A DNA stretch of 64,000 nucleotides from Mytilus galloprovincialis (taxonomy: Eukaryota > Mollusca > Bivalvia > Mytilida > Mytilidae): NCBI RefSeq assembly GCF_965363235.1, contig NC_134838.1, forward strand, positions 14,664,441-14,728,440, given 5' to 3'. A program made the translations under genes and the position numbers. The notes below the pieces were generated by a model that was given only the letters and a program-made list of their open reading frames with translations, was not told where the DNA came from and searched no databases. Every line of letters begins with the position of its first letter. Positions within the stretch are counted from its first letter, which is position 1. Of this stretch, positions 1 through 12,510 are shown piece by piece.

Positions 1-471
1 GTTGTTCTGCTGTTATTACCTGTTCTATGTGAGCACCAACAAAATGTTAACTCGACACATTTGTTTATAAGTGTCTGTCCAAAGTCAGGAGTCTGCATGT
101 AGTCCGGTGTTTTGTTGGTTGCCGTCTGCCGTGCTGGTTCTTCGTTGAATGTTATTAGCGTAAATCAAATCTCTTTTAAATTGTTTCCTATTTTGTTATT
201 CCATTATTATACATTGTTGCCTCCCATATAGTATAAGTCTGCTCATTTTTGACGAACGTTTAATAATCTGTAGTCGATTACATTCTTCTTCTTTGTTTTT
301 GGTGGATATTTGTCTCATTGGCAATCATTCCTCAGTTTTTCAAAATTTTACATATCAAGATATAAATGATTTATATAAATTAAATAAATATGTATATAAT
401 TATTAAATGAACATTTTAAAACAGTGTTTATATTTTCACCGGACTAGTAAAGATAATTTCCGACAACATAA
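1..471. other. 3' flank of LRR gene, with short repeat relic
   Basis: No gene is visible. About positions 290-345 resemble, in reverse orientation, the head of the common mussel repeat that reads GATGTGGTATGATTGCC on its sense strand. The remainder is AT-rich and should hold the 3' UTR of the minus-strand LRR gene; I did not find a canonical AATAAA signal on the minus strand. Confidence 0.4.
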
Positions 472-2564
472 TTATGCATCGTCAAAAGCGTTTCCCCATA
501 ATAAAAGTTTAAGTTTTGGATTTGAAGATGTTACTATTCGCACGCGGTATCTGAGGTCATCCGATGCCGCGGCTGGATTAGTGAACTCTCGACCAAGTCG
601 ATTGTAACACAGTTTCATCAAAGTTATTGTAGGATTACATTCCAGAACATCTAAAAGTTTCGAAAACCCATCATTTGTAATACCACACATATTCAGTCCT
701 AATGTTTTGATGGACTTGTTGCGTTCTAATGACGCTGCAAGTTTGGAAATACCGGAGTCAGCAATGAAGTTGGAGCTCAAATCCAGGTTTTTTATTGTCT
801 TATAGCTTTGAATGACATCTGCTAATAAAGAGCAACCGGAAGCTGTTATTCCACAGTTTTCTAAATTTAATTCCAATAAACTTGTCTTATCATTCAAATG
901 GCGACACATCATTTCTATGCCGTCGTCGCCAATGAAATTTCGACTCATGTCAAGTTCTATTAATGTTTTACTTTGTTGAACGCCTTCGAATAATATCCCA
1001 CAACCAATCCATGAAATATTTGCACTTCTTAGACGTAACTTTGTCAATGACCTGTTTTGTTTTAGCATGTTGCCAATAGCAATGCAACCACTATCAGCAA
1101 CTTCGAGAAAACTGAAGTCTAATTCATTAATGCATGTACTGTGTTTCAATGCTTCACAAATGTTTTTAAATCCGTCACTGTCTACACCCGTGGACGATAA
1201 ATTCAGGTTTTTTATGCTTGAATTTTTTTGTAGGAAACAAGAAAGTAATTTGGCCCCGTCATTGCCAACAGAATTTAAACGTAAATCTAACACAGAAATA
1301 TTCGATTTTGGCAAACCAACTGCAAGTGTGCCTATATCAGCTCCTTGCATTTGTGTTTTTCCCACATGGAGTTCTAAAATGCAATCATATTTTTCTATAA
1401 GTGTTGCCACGGCTTTAGCTCGAGTGCCACGCAGTGAGTAACCGGAAATACTAATGTTTATCATCGGCACGCTCAAGTCAAGTCCTGCCACTTCATCAAT
1501 CAAAGTGGTATCACTGGACGATGACATGTACGAAATTCGGGAAGATCTTTTAAGAAGCATCGAATCGCGAGAATAACGTTTATAGTCACGAGCCTTTTCC
1601 AATTGCACTAATGGTTTTAACTTTCCAAGTTGGTTATTGAAATATCCAATCTCGAACGTTATGGACTTGTCCTCGTCGGGTATACCCGTTGAACATACGC
1701 CGGTGACTGGAATGTTGAAAATAATGTCATATGTTTCTTTCATAACGTCGAGAATCACAGCGATATCCTCATAAGTCAGTTTTGATTTGAGAACATCACA
1801 GAAACAAGTGAACTGACTTAATGTGCCTTCCATTAATGACTGCATTAAACTTTCACAAACTAATCGTCTGTCAGGATGGCCTTTAAAAGCCTGATAGTCA
1901 ATTGCAGACACAACCTGTTTTTCTGATAATTCGTCCAATAAGATAGTAGGATCTAGCGTTTGACAAAGAAGTTCAGAGGCATTTTGAATAACCAATCGAT
2001 GACTGTCAGATGAAGACACATCTACGGACATTTTTCGTGATCTGCCAATTGTTCGCCGTGGATTTAAGTCCGGTGTAACTATTTTAATTTTAGAAGATGA
2101 ACATGGAGAGCCTAACATTATTGTGTCGAACTCATTAATCAGTGGTTTCTCATCATCTGGCTTTTGTATTTCGTTTTGAATGCTATTATTATTTACTAAC
2201 TGTTTTGAAATGGTGCCATTCTCCTTCTGAACAGGAACTACATGCGCAGTTGGTACGTTGCTGTCGCGTGCTCGCGAGCTTTGGTATGCTTGAGACATGA
2301 CGAAAGAGTTCCGATCCAGAGGTCCAACAAATGATGAACGTGGAGTACTTATGGACGAGGATCTAAAGAGAAATAGTCTGGGTGGTTTAGGTGGTGGTTT
2401 CAAGCTGTTAGTCCTTTTACAATGTTCATCCGGAAATAGTTTGTGACTAGCGTCGTATTTTTCATCGTCTTCTCTGTGAAGAAGATCCCTCTTCCCCTTG
2501 TCTCCTCTCCGTAACGAAAATCTCCTCCAAAACCTCCAAGGCTGTGCGTTTTCGCCTTCAGATT
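472..2564 (-). CDS. RNI-type leucine-rich-repeat protein, 3'-terminal exon (5' exons not found)
   Basis: The reading frame is open from a splice acceptor (tttattttgcag, AG at 2565-2566, phase 1) to a TAA at 472-474, giving about 696 codons. An internal TTG at 2403 is not the start: the frame continues upstream through an Arg/Lys-rich stretch (WRFWRRFSLRRGDKGKRD) and the proline-rich KPPPKPPRL. The middle is Ser-rich without a recognised domain. The C-terminal ~300 residues hold seven or eight 28-residue repeats of the ribonuclease-inhibitor type (LxxLDLSxNxIxDxGIxxLA, for example LDLSSNFIADSGISKLAASL), ending in LLLWGNAFDDA. There is no NACHT domain in this exon. It could be a relative of TCTE1/DRC5, LRRC34 or LRRC74; I cannot choose. 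LRR arrays of this kind bind proteins. The first exon(s) lie upstream; an ATG at 2696 with a donor at 2620 fits the phase but would need a 56-bp intron. Confidence 0.8.
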
Positions 2565-3128
2565 CTGCAAAATAAATGAAAACTGATTTAAGATTCGTAT
2601 GGCCAGATTTCTAAACTTACTGAGGGTTTTTTTCTTTCCTATAGTTTTATGGAATTGTTCATTCAATACGATAAAGACAACATAGCTTAATGACATTTAT
2701 ATGTGAACAAAACATACTGTGGGGTCCACTTCAATGAGGCAGCAACTGAACGACAAAAATAAGTTACAAAACATATTATAGAGAGTATGTATAGTCGACA
2801 ATAAATCAATGTCAAAATACTGGGTCTCTATTCATGTGTGTTTTTAGCTTTATTGGAAGATGTTGAACTTTATGATACGGTATCATATAAATTTATTTTC
2901 AGTACATAATTTTATGCAAACTTCATAGTCTTAATACGTGTTCATGTTTAAGGTCATGATAAATAATTCCTCAACCTACTCTTGATAAATACAAAAGTTG
3001 ATAGCAATATACCTCTACCTTCTTTTAATACCTTAAAATGAAAATTTCATGACATATTCCTAAAGACCTGATAATGCATAAAAAAAATGACAGGATTTGA
3101 AGTAATACAGAGGTATACCACAACCCAT

Positions 3129-3222
3129 GATAAAGGGGGTCCTACTATATGTCCCTATTCAAATGCATTTATCTTCAAAAAAAGGGGGGTTCTCATCCCA
3201 ACCCCCTAGATCCGCCACGAAA
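3129..3222. repeat. partial copy of palindromic 'GGATCCGCC' repeat
   Basis: Reads AAGGGGGTCCTACTATATG, then an AAAAAAAGGGGGGTTC block and ends CTAGATCCGCCACGA. A second, diverged copy with both ends (GGCGGATCC and GATCCGCT) lies at 22489-22610. The inverted GGCGGATC/GATCCGCC termini suggest a small non-autonomous element common in mussels. Confidence 0.45.
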
Positions 3223-4636
3223 GATAGTGTTCCTTTGTTACAAAGCATGACCGATGTTTATTTTAATTTTATTTACCAATCATGGGCCCTTTTGTCGGGC
3301 AAGATACATAAACATCATAATACAATGATTATTATTAAATAACATTTTTTTAGTGAAATACAATATACCAGCGTTGTGACCTAATTTGAGACACATATAT
3401 TTTTTAATTTTGTAATAAAACAATCGAATATGACAATTTAGTAATTTAAAAAATGTCAGTCTTTATATAGAAATGTAAAAATTTAATGAAATAATAAAAC
3501 TGTAAATAATATATGAGTCAGTATTGGTATGACACACATGCTGTTCATTGCCGATCAATTAATTTAATTATAGAAGCATTACTGCAGCCCGTATTGTATG
3601 CAAGAAAAAAATCAATTCTGCTAGACACCGCATATTACTATTTTAAACTTAAATGCTGGTACGCCAAACAGTATTCATTACTAGGTTTTTTTGGGGGGTT
3701 TCTTTTCCAATGAATATACTAAATAAACCCATTTTTGATACTAAAGAAGTAAAAAAAAATGACAGCTTGTGAAAACCTTTGTCATGACGTTCGATGTTTT
3801 TTTCATCTCATTTAAACCCATATAAAGTTTTTTTTCCGGCATCTAATAATGATAGAGCGATAACCTAACGAAAAGGGAGGCTTTATAAATGACAATTATA
3901 ACATAATTTGCGACCTCCGATTTTTTTTTTTTTTTTTCAAAATTGTATACGCAAAGTCTACAATAATTTGAGTGATTGAACAATGAAAATCTACTCATGT
4001 CAAACTAACCAACAATTAAAACATCTTTATAGCGAACTTAAGTGTAGCATTTTTTGCTCATCTAATTGTTCGTTATAACGCAGTTATAGTTATTCGGACG
4101 CATTCTTTATTTTTAAAGATGCCATTATTATATGAAATGGATCTCTATTTTGTGTTCCGCTCTGAAAAGAAAAAGATAAAATAACCAACCTTGATGATGA
4201 AGAAAGAGATAAGCAATGATAATAGTTCCAAGTCACGGTCTATCATATTATAAATTCTGGATAAAATCGATTTGCAACACGTAAATATTGACTAGTGTAA
4301 TATAGACGAGACTGCATTGATTACAGAGAATCCATTCGGCTATGGATATTTTAATGGCAAATAAATGGATTCTCTTTGTATCGAAACAATAGCCATGTGA
4401 TGATTTTAAAAGTCAAAGTTTCCTCTCGCGATGATCACCAGAATAGAAAATCAAATCGAATAAAAGAAAAATAAGTGATTTTAAAATGGTTTTGTTCAAG
4501 TGTAAACTGAAGCCATTTTCTAGTCGAAATGTAAGATTTGAAATTGAAAACGGTTTTCAAAAGTGTAAAACTGTTACCGAGTTTTCACAGAATAAACAGA
4601 ACGTACTTATAAACCAGAGTCTAACCTGCATTTGAA

Positions 4637-4820
4637 TATAAATGCAAATAAAGTCTGCTCTATGGTAGGGTTATTGTCTCTTTGACACATTCTCCCATTT
4701 CCATTCTCAATTTTAAATAAAAATAAACATTGCTTCACCTTCATCACTATCCCAATTTTCGGACCACGCGGCCTCCTGTCGTCTGCAGTTGTAGGAAGAT
4801 CCGCCAAAAAGTGAATGCTT
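4637..4820 (-). repeat. mussel interspersed repeat, 'TGTCAAAGAGACAA' family (B)
   Basis: On the minus strand the sequence reads GAATGTGTCAAAGAGACAAT followed by CCCTACCATAGAGCAGAC. The same pattern recurs at 9650-9790 (tail part), 20875-21030 and 34146-34245, which marks it as a dispersed family. No protein is encoded. Confidence 0.5.
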
Positions 4821-6254
4821 CACATTTACCCACACTGAACAAAACGTCATCCTTGAAGTGAATATCACACATGAACAAGGCAATTTAGGACTGTTTTAGT
4901 TTTCAATATTATGTAAATATAGATGAGTCAGAAATAATTTCCACCATAAAAGGCCATTATCTTCATTAAATTGGCAGCGTTTAATATCAACAAGCAGCTG
5001 CTGTGAGCAAAACTTTAGACTCGAATTTATAGGTTTGCTTTAGTCTTCACACAGATGAAAAAGTGATAATGTTATAATTTCCATTTTTTATTAATAAATT
5101 CGTTTCGGAGCGTGGTTTCTAAAATTAAGTTTAATTGATTCCAGAATGACTTTGCAATGAAGCAAATCCAACAGAACTTAATAAAATGATACGAAAATTA
5201 AAACTATTATCGCACGGCAGACGGTTTACTTTAAAGCTGCCAAAATCCTCAAGTGTAAATTAGTTTCATTATTCAAGTTCGTATAATATACATCCCTCTA
5301 ATAACTTCACGAAGAACATCTCAATAAACTTTTTAAGATACAGTAGACATCTGGATGAATATGAGAATTACAGTTCCATGAATGATAATTAGTTAATATA
5401 ATCGAGGATTTATCAATACTTATATAAGTACTGCACGGCAGGTGCTTGCACAATTATATTTACATCCAGAATAAATAACTGAATGATAACAAAATTATGA
5501 CTTAGATTCATCATATTTGTGTCAGTTTTACTATGGCAGATGGATAGTCAATATCGAATGGTTTGGTTAGCATACATCAAAAGAATGTCTTCCCGTTGTT
5601 TTTCCGAATGGATGAAACTCTTCAATCAGATGGTTAAATCCAAGCATTTGCGGGTCTGATGATGTTCAGAAATTGAAAATAACAAAGTAAAATCTGCTAC
5701 TGCAGTAAAAACAAAGATAGATAGATATAATTGATTGCAATATATAGCATGTGTTTTCATCATTCTTCGATGCCAAAATTCCAAACTCTCATAGAATTCC
5801 GCATAAATAAAAACCATGTTACATCATAAGTGGTAATATGTCAAAGTATTCCTGATAATTAGAACCATTCTTACTAACACATATTATCAAAGCAGAGGAT
5901 AGGACGATTTTCATTACAAAGTATAATAACAATAAAAGCAAACGGCAATTACATTATACAAAGATCTTAGAAGAGTCATGAATCTGTGAAGTCAAGTTGT
6001 AAACAGATTTTTTCAATATGTATTAAACGCCTGTTTATATTTATATACTCTCACTGTTTTCACATTAATGAGAAGAAATGCAGATCAGTGGAAATAGCAA
6101 AATTGTCCTGGTCATCCATTTGATAACATGAACTTACGCTTACATTTATAAACCTAAGACATATAAAACCAGCTGAATAGACTGCAAAATGTTAAGAATT
6201 ACATGGAAGTGTCTAAAGTTAAAGCTGTTAGGTGCAAAGGATTATAACCAAAAA

Positions 6255-6760
6255 AGATGTGGTATGACTGCCAATGTCAACCCTCCTCCAAAGACAAAAA
6301 TAAGTAGAAATAAACAACTATATAGGTCACCGTGCATCCTTTAACAAAACTCATTCCAAAGTTACATCCAGTTATAAAAGGTCAAACAATTCAAAGTACG
6401 AAACAATCAACGAAAAACAAATATAATATATAGCATCTAGCAACAATCTCTTATTCACGGGGTTCGAACTTGTGACAGGCACATACAAAATGTGGCAGGG
6501 TTAAACATGTTTGCGGACGTCCAAACCATCTTCTAACCTTGGACAGTGGTGTAACAGCACAACATAAGAACAATCTTTAAAAATTAGTTGAAAGGGCTTA
6601 TAAGCATGCGTCGCATATCTTCATACAAAAACAAACATAAAGACGTCTGAATCAACCAATATAACAGTTCAACAACAGTTTGCATGCAGTTCGCAACAGT
6701 TGGCAGATAATCTTCAACAGTTCTCCGACAGTTATAATGTAATATTACTAGAGAAATAAA
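6255..6760 (+). repeat. mussel interspersed repeat, 'GATGTGGTATGA' family (A), long copy
   Basis: Begins AGATGTGGTATGACTGCC, passes through TATAGGTCACCGTGC and GACAGGCACATACAAAATG, and ends in a tail with CCTTGGACAGTGGTGTAAC. This is the longest uninterrupted copy of the family here; other pieces are at 12015, 12377, 20750, 23963, 46516 and 59494. The identity of the parent element is not known to me. Confidence 0.55.
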
Positions 6761-9289
6761 GCCACATCAAATTTAGAACAGTACCAATGACACAAACCTT
6801 TGGAATGAGACAGACGTATCATGATCGTTGTAACTGCTTATTTTAAAATATATGTATGTCCCTGGTGGGTTCTCACAGAAAAACTACTTCAAATTACATT
6901 TTCCAATAGCCATTATTTTGTCGATCGAAAAGGCATGATGATCGTAAAATTGTTGAGGAGATGGAGTAATGTGATTATATGAAGTAGATGAGAGGTACCC
7001 ATACGGTAAAACCATCAAATACTGACACATCGATACACATCTAAATAACTATTGTTAGTCTACATCTGTTTATTGTTGTGGTAGCCAACTATCAATGTCT
7101 TAAACAGATGGTTCCTCAATTGTTATGTTTTCATACACTTGGGTGTCGTCAGGCATGATTGTACTAATGCATTATTATCCATTGTTGAAAATTTGTATAA
7201 AGCTTTGGTAAAAACATTAACGGTGAGGTATTAGGAATTTGTACATTTGACGCCGTTGCAGGAAGACGTCTTGCAAGGCTTTTTTTAATGTTTTGCTTTG
7301 ATGCCGTTGCAAGGCTATATATATCAATGTTGTTTCCAAATTTTTTCCCTATCTGTTCCTATATAACCTATACGGTACACTCAACCCATTCCATATGTGA
7401 TTTTTATGTCCAAATCAAGATTCTTTTGAAAAAATAAGGAGATTCGATACAAGAAAATAGAGTTAAATCACATACGTGATCTGTTGGTTTTTTTTGTGAT
7501 AACCTGATTTTTTTTTAATAACCTTCAAATTGTCAGTTTGTCCTTCACTTTAAAACACCCTGAGCTTGCTTCTAGGGTTTGTTCTCTGATTTACGATTCT
7601 CATATATAATGTTTACGGACAGACAATAGGGTTGTAAAACTGGGCCAATAATATATTATATATTTAATCAATAATTAATGTAAATATTTAAAGAAGTTAT
7701 GTGTCATTAGTCAAATGGTTTGTCTTGTCTAAAATATGTCACGAAAACGCTGATTATTAAATCTTATTGTTAGTTTTTGCCAGAACTGTCAATTGTAGAT
7801 CAAAGATTAGTAAGACGATATGTGATCTATGTTTGTGTGTTAACCTTAGGCGACAAGAGGTGTTACTTTAATTATCAAAATTGTATACAATTATCTTTGT
7901 AAACGTTTTAAATTTGGATAAATACATGCATTTAGATATTTTGTACATGTATATATGTGTCAATAGTTTATAAAATTCAGGTTTTTCTTCAACTCGATGG
8001 GATTTCGAACCGAAAATTTGGTTCAGTGTATATTTTCCTTCCTACATAATTCATTCAGTACTGTGAAGTTAAAAAATAAAACAACTTGAAGCCAACAATG
8101 CAATTCGATGAGCATACGCACGTAACATTAGAAGTCCACTACAATATGAAATAGTAATAAATTTATGGCAGTAATATGAACAAGTAAAGAATATGAAAAC
8201 CATAAGTTAACATGCAGGCTATTCAAATATTTCATACGGATAGTGAATTCAGCTCTTAAAACTTGCCATAGGTTCCCATCCAAAATATCAAAGACCCTTA
8301 TTATGTAAGAGATCTATCTTATTTCTTAAACTCGTATGTTTTGTGGACAATATTGTAACAAATGTATTGCGTCTTCAACCTAAGGAGGACACAATTTTCC
8401 GAAACGGGTGATCATGTAATGATGTATTCAATGCATGTATTGTAATTTAAAACATTCTAAAATATTTCATTATTAGATATATAATTCTGCAAAATTAACA
8501 ACTATCGAAATATTGACGAACTTGGATAATTGGCTTTTTTGTTGGTCATACTTCCAAAAGATAAACGGCAAGTAATAGTATCTTAAAATAGTCTATATAC
8601 ATTGTTTGAAAAAAGTGAATTTACGCAGTGTAGTGTTAAAGTTTGATTACAAACTTACTTGGCAATTCAGTAGACATTAAATTTCCAATGGACGTTATAA
8701 CACGAGATAATCCGAAGTTTAGTGTTCATTGGCAGCATCTGGCGAATGGATATGATACCAAATCCCAATTTACACCTTAGCCTCCTAGTGTCAAGTAAAT
8801 AGTGTCTGCCTGTTCTTATTAAGTTGGTTGTAATTAGAGCTTAATTGCCAGAGAAATGATGAGTTGTGAGGGATTAAGGAAGTTAAACCAGAATTAATGT
8901 GAACATTTGAGAATCATTGCTTTCTGGTCCGACAATTCATATTTTCTTTCATGTATTTCGATGAATTTACTTGTTGACTATATATTTACAATTGGCAGTT
9001 GATATGGTCTTGTTATGGACATAAAACTTGAATTATTCCAAGTTTTAAGAATGGGACGAATGCTTTTTCACTGATATTTTTTCAGAAAAGTTGTATCCGG
9101 TAAATATGTTAAGCTTTAACCGTTTATTAAATGTACAATTTTTACTTACGGTTACATCATCTCAAGTTATATGAAGAAGAAAAAATACAATAACAAAATA
9201 CCTCAGACAAAGATAAATTCTTATTAAAAGGGGAAGTTAATAAATTATGAAAAATCAAAACGCTCGACTCTATCAAACATGCATGGAAA

Positions 9290-9370
9290 ACAACTGTTTT
9301 GTTCCTGGTTTGGAACAGGCATTTACAAAAAAAGGTTAGTTAAACCTGGTTTTACAGTTAGGTACAACCC
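9290..9370 (+). repeat. relic of mussel repeat family C
   Basis: Shares TTTGGAACAGGCATTTAC and GTTAAACCTGGTTTTAC with the longer copy at about 56560-57000. It is short and diverged and has no coding content. Confidence 0.4.
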
Positions 9371-9649
9371 CTCCCCCCACACCTTTGTATTGCAGACGTA
9401 TGTAGTTATGGTATTGATCAATTCTTAGCATATCAAATGCCAATTAAGGATCTTTTACTTTATCAGATGAAATGAAGTTGACATATGTCCAAGGAGAAAC
9501 GTATACTGTCGAGAATTAGTCGTGTCTGTAATTGGATTACACATTATAAATATCAATACACTAATATTATCAATTAGCATTACATATGATACGTTTCCGA
9601 TATTGTTATTTATATTTACATAGAATAAAAAAAGTGTAGAAAACAGCAC

Positions 9650-9790
9650 AAGGCCACCAATAGGACTTCAACGCAGCGAGAACATCCATCATCCGGATGC
9701 GGGCTTCAGCTGGGCCCTCAACAATAATATGTTAGCTCATCGAAATGGACGCCATGCAGATCATACTCCGAAAGAAATAAAGAAGCCAAA
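9650..9790 (+). repeat. relic of mussel repeat family B tail
   Basis: Reads AGGCCACCAATAGGACTTC, AACGCAGCGAGAAC and GCGGGCTTCAGCTGGGCCC, the same order as in 20950-21010. It is interpreted as the 3' part of the family seen at 4637-4820. Confidence 0.45.
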
Positions 9791-12014
9791 AAAATCTATA
9801 GAATAACACTCAAAGAAACTAACAAATGCTAGATGTTCATGAATTAGGACAGACGTAAAAAGCAGCGGGTTAACAGGTTTTGTGAGATCAGAAGAAAATA
9901 TCAAAAGTCTTTATAACTTAATCGTTACAAAAAAGTTTTAAACAAAGATACTTTAACAATTACGGACGAAAAACTTGGTTTTGAGTGCGGCCAAATCCAT
10001 ACCTCATATATCAGACAGAAAGAAAATGTCTATTAAAATCTCACTCGGTATGCTCGTCCGAAACTCAGTCAGTTGTTTATATTTAATTACATCCTTATTA
10101 TAAACAAGACAAACATCAAGATAACATATATATTTGGTTGCTCTAAGTAACTTCTTTTTCTAGCAAAGAATGTTTATTAACATAATAATTCAACACAAAA
10201 TATATAATAAACTATTCAGTTTTCCATTCGACAGAATGTGAAAATACATTTTTATAAAAATGAACTGAAATCGAACTTAATAACCATGACAATAAACGAT
10301 CACTGTGAGCCGCACCTTTCATGAACTGACAAACCAACAATTTCCTTATATATATAGTATTTTAACGGAACCCCAACTTTAAACTAACCAAAGAAATAAA
10401 TGTACATGTTTTGCCCATATTTTTAAATCCAACATAGCACGAGCCCGTTATACAACTTCACTAACCAACTAACAGTTGTCATAGAATAGAGAATAGAAAC
10501 GTGGTGTTAAAGCGAGAACAACCCGACCAAAGAGCAGATAACAAAGTATAACTTTCTCAAAGGGAAAACCTAAAGTCTCAGAAAAAAAAATATAAACAAT
10601 AAATCTATACATGTACCAACTTTCATTACATATCATGTATAGTTACGGAAGGAACGAACACAACGACTGTTTAAAAAAATGTATGGCTTTATTATTATAG
10701 GATGGTACATACATACTTCGCGTGTTTATATCTTAAGTTTCGTTGTTTACAAGTATCAATTATTTGATCTGAAAGATTAAACGCGTTTCCCTTTGGTTCT
10801 CCCTATAATACCCAAGTGACTTCATAGTTTTCGCATTTCACCTGCACGTCAATAAAAAAAAAAGATGTTTTAATCAGTGAAAAACAGTAAACCATGTACG
10901 CGATATCTTAATACTTTAACATGTCTGAAACAGTCGACACTGGTGATGTCACACGTACCAAGTTTTGATGAAATCACGCCACTCTTCCCGTTAAAGATCA
11001 TTGTTAAAGAGAGCTTATGGAATGAATCTGATTTAAGAGAAATTGTTTATACATGTATACACCTGTGTGCATAAATGACACAGCAACATATCAAAACAAG
11101 AATCCAAAGAGACATCAACGAGTTCGCATACGACCTTCAGCAAAAGATCGGTGTTTTTACAATATGTCAATCTCTTAAATCGGGCCGCGTATCGAAAACT
11201 TGCAAAATAAAGGAGAACATTTCGTTGCTTGTTTACCCTGCAAATTAAACAAAATGTAGAAATTGTATGACATCTCATAGTTGTGCATTTTTTTCATTTT
11301 ACTTCAATTAGTCAAGGGCATATATAATAGCCAGGTACATGTATACATCCTTGATTTACTTCTATCTAATATATAGTTGTTGTTAACTCACGAATTTGTT
11401 GAACTAGTTTATATATATTTGTTGAAGGCCGTAGGATGACCTCCGGATGACTTTTTTTTTGCCTTGTTGAGTTGTTGTCTCTGTGACAAACTAATTCCAG
11501 CGCTGTACTTTGATTTGGTTTCAATCTATTTTCACTTTCTCGTTTACGAAAAACAACTACATATTTGATATATTAAAGTTACATTTGTTTAGATACATTG
11601 TATACTGTTATGGGATATTCGTATTCGATACTCTTTCAGAATTGTGACTGGTAAAGTAAACCGCAAACATGCTCCCCCACCCTAATATAACGCGCGCGCG
11701 GGTCCAGAAAATATCAGATGTTTTTCAGATGAATTTAAACCATGGGTCTCAGTCAAGTCAATTCACGTCACGTCTAAGTCTAACTTAGACCTGTGAAGTT
11801 TGGTTTTTTTTTCTGAAGAGAAATAAGTTTTCTGACACAAGGAAAATAATTCTTTATATTTTTGTTTGTCACGGCAGTCTGATTGGAAAACATTTTCTTT
11901 TCGTTTCTTTTCTTTTAATATGAAAAAATAAAATCAAAAATGTTTATAATGTATACATTTTTGATTTAATACTTTGCAAGCTCCTTTTACAAACGAAGCC
12001 TTAAACATAAAAGT

Positions 12015-12510
12015 AAGATGATATGGTATATGACTGCCAATGAGACAACTACCCACTAGAGTTCAAATGACGAAGTTAAACCTAAATAAAAGCACACAGA
12101 AAACTCATTTACAAGTCTCCATTCAGTATCTTCTTTCAAGATAATGTCATCACTATATAAGGAAAGTGTCAGATTATTTAGTTGAGTCATACTTGTACTT
12201 TTACAGGGACGACAGGTTTATCATGCTGATTTAATATGGGGTTACTGTTGTCATGAAAATACAACTGATAATTACTGGTGTCGAAGAAAAATTTCATTTC
12301 TACAAAAATGGTTAAAATGTGAACGAGTACAGTCTTGGGCAATTGTCTCTACAAAAATACATATATATATATATATAAGAACATGTGGTATATATGTGTG
12401 CCAATAAGACAACTTTCCTTCCAATTCACAACTTGTAAAAGTGAACCATTATAGGTTAAAGTACGGTCTTCAACACGGATCCTTGGTCCACACCGAACAG
12501 CAAGATATAA
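12015..12510 (+). repeat. two tandem heads of mussel repeat family A
   Basis: Two related heads lie in the same orientation: one begins near 12015 (AAGATGATATGGTATATGAC, then CCAATGAGACAACTACCCAC) and the second near 12377 (ACATGTGGTATATATGTG, then CCAATAAGACAAC). An (AT)n microsatellite lies between them at about 12359-12375. Confidence 0.45.

Larger units (their letters stand above)
2565..6254. other. 5' flank or intron of LRR gene, no further exon recognised
   Basis: AT-rich sequence without convincing coding potential. It contains a partial copy of a GGATCC-ended palindromic repeat (3129-3222) and a reverse-oriented relic of a common mussel repeat at about 4637-4820 that includes a GTCTCTTTGACACATTC motif. 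Missing 5' exons of the LRR gene could be hidden here. Confidence 0.4.
6761..12014. other. gene-free region with repeat relics
   Basis: No exon, RNA gene or intact element is supported. Relics are visible: about 9290-9370 (a piece with TTTGGAACAGGCATTTAC and TTAAACCTGGTTTTAC, shared with 56620-56690), about 9650-9790 (a piece with TTCAACGCAGCGAG and GCTTCAGCTGGGCCC) and about 10500-10550. A CG-alternating run (CGCGCGCGCG) sits near 11690. Confidence 0.4.

Noticed and set aside
2400-2696. 98-codon minus-strand frame starting at 2696 as a separate small gene or first LRR exon
   Set aside because: Its 3' half overlaps the LRR exon in another frame. Using 2621-2696 as first exon fits the phase but needs a 56-bp intron, very short for a bivalve, so it is mentioned only as an alternative.
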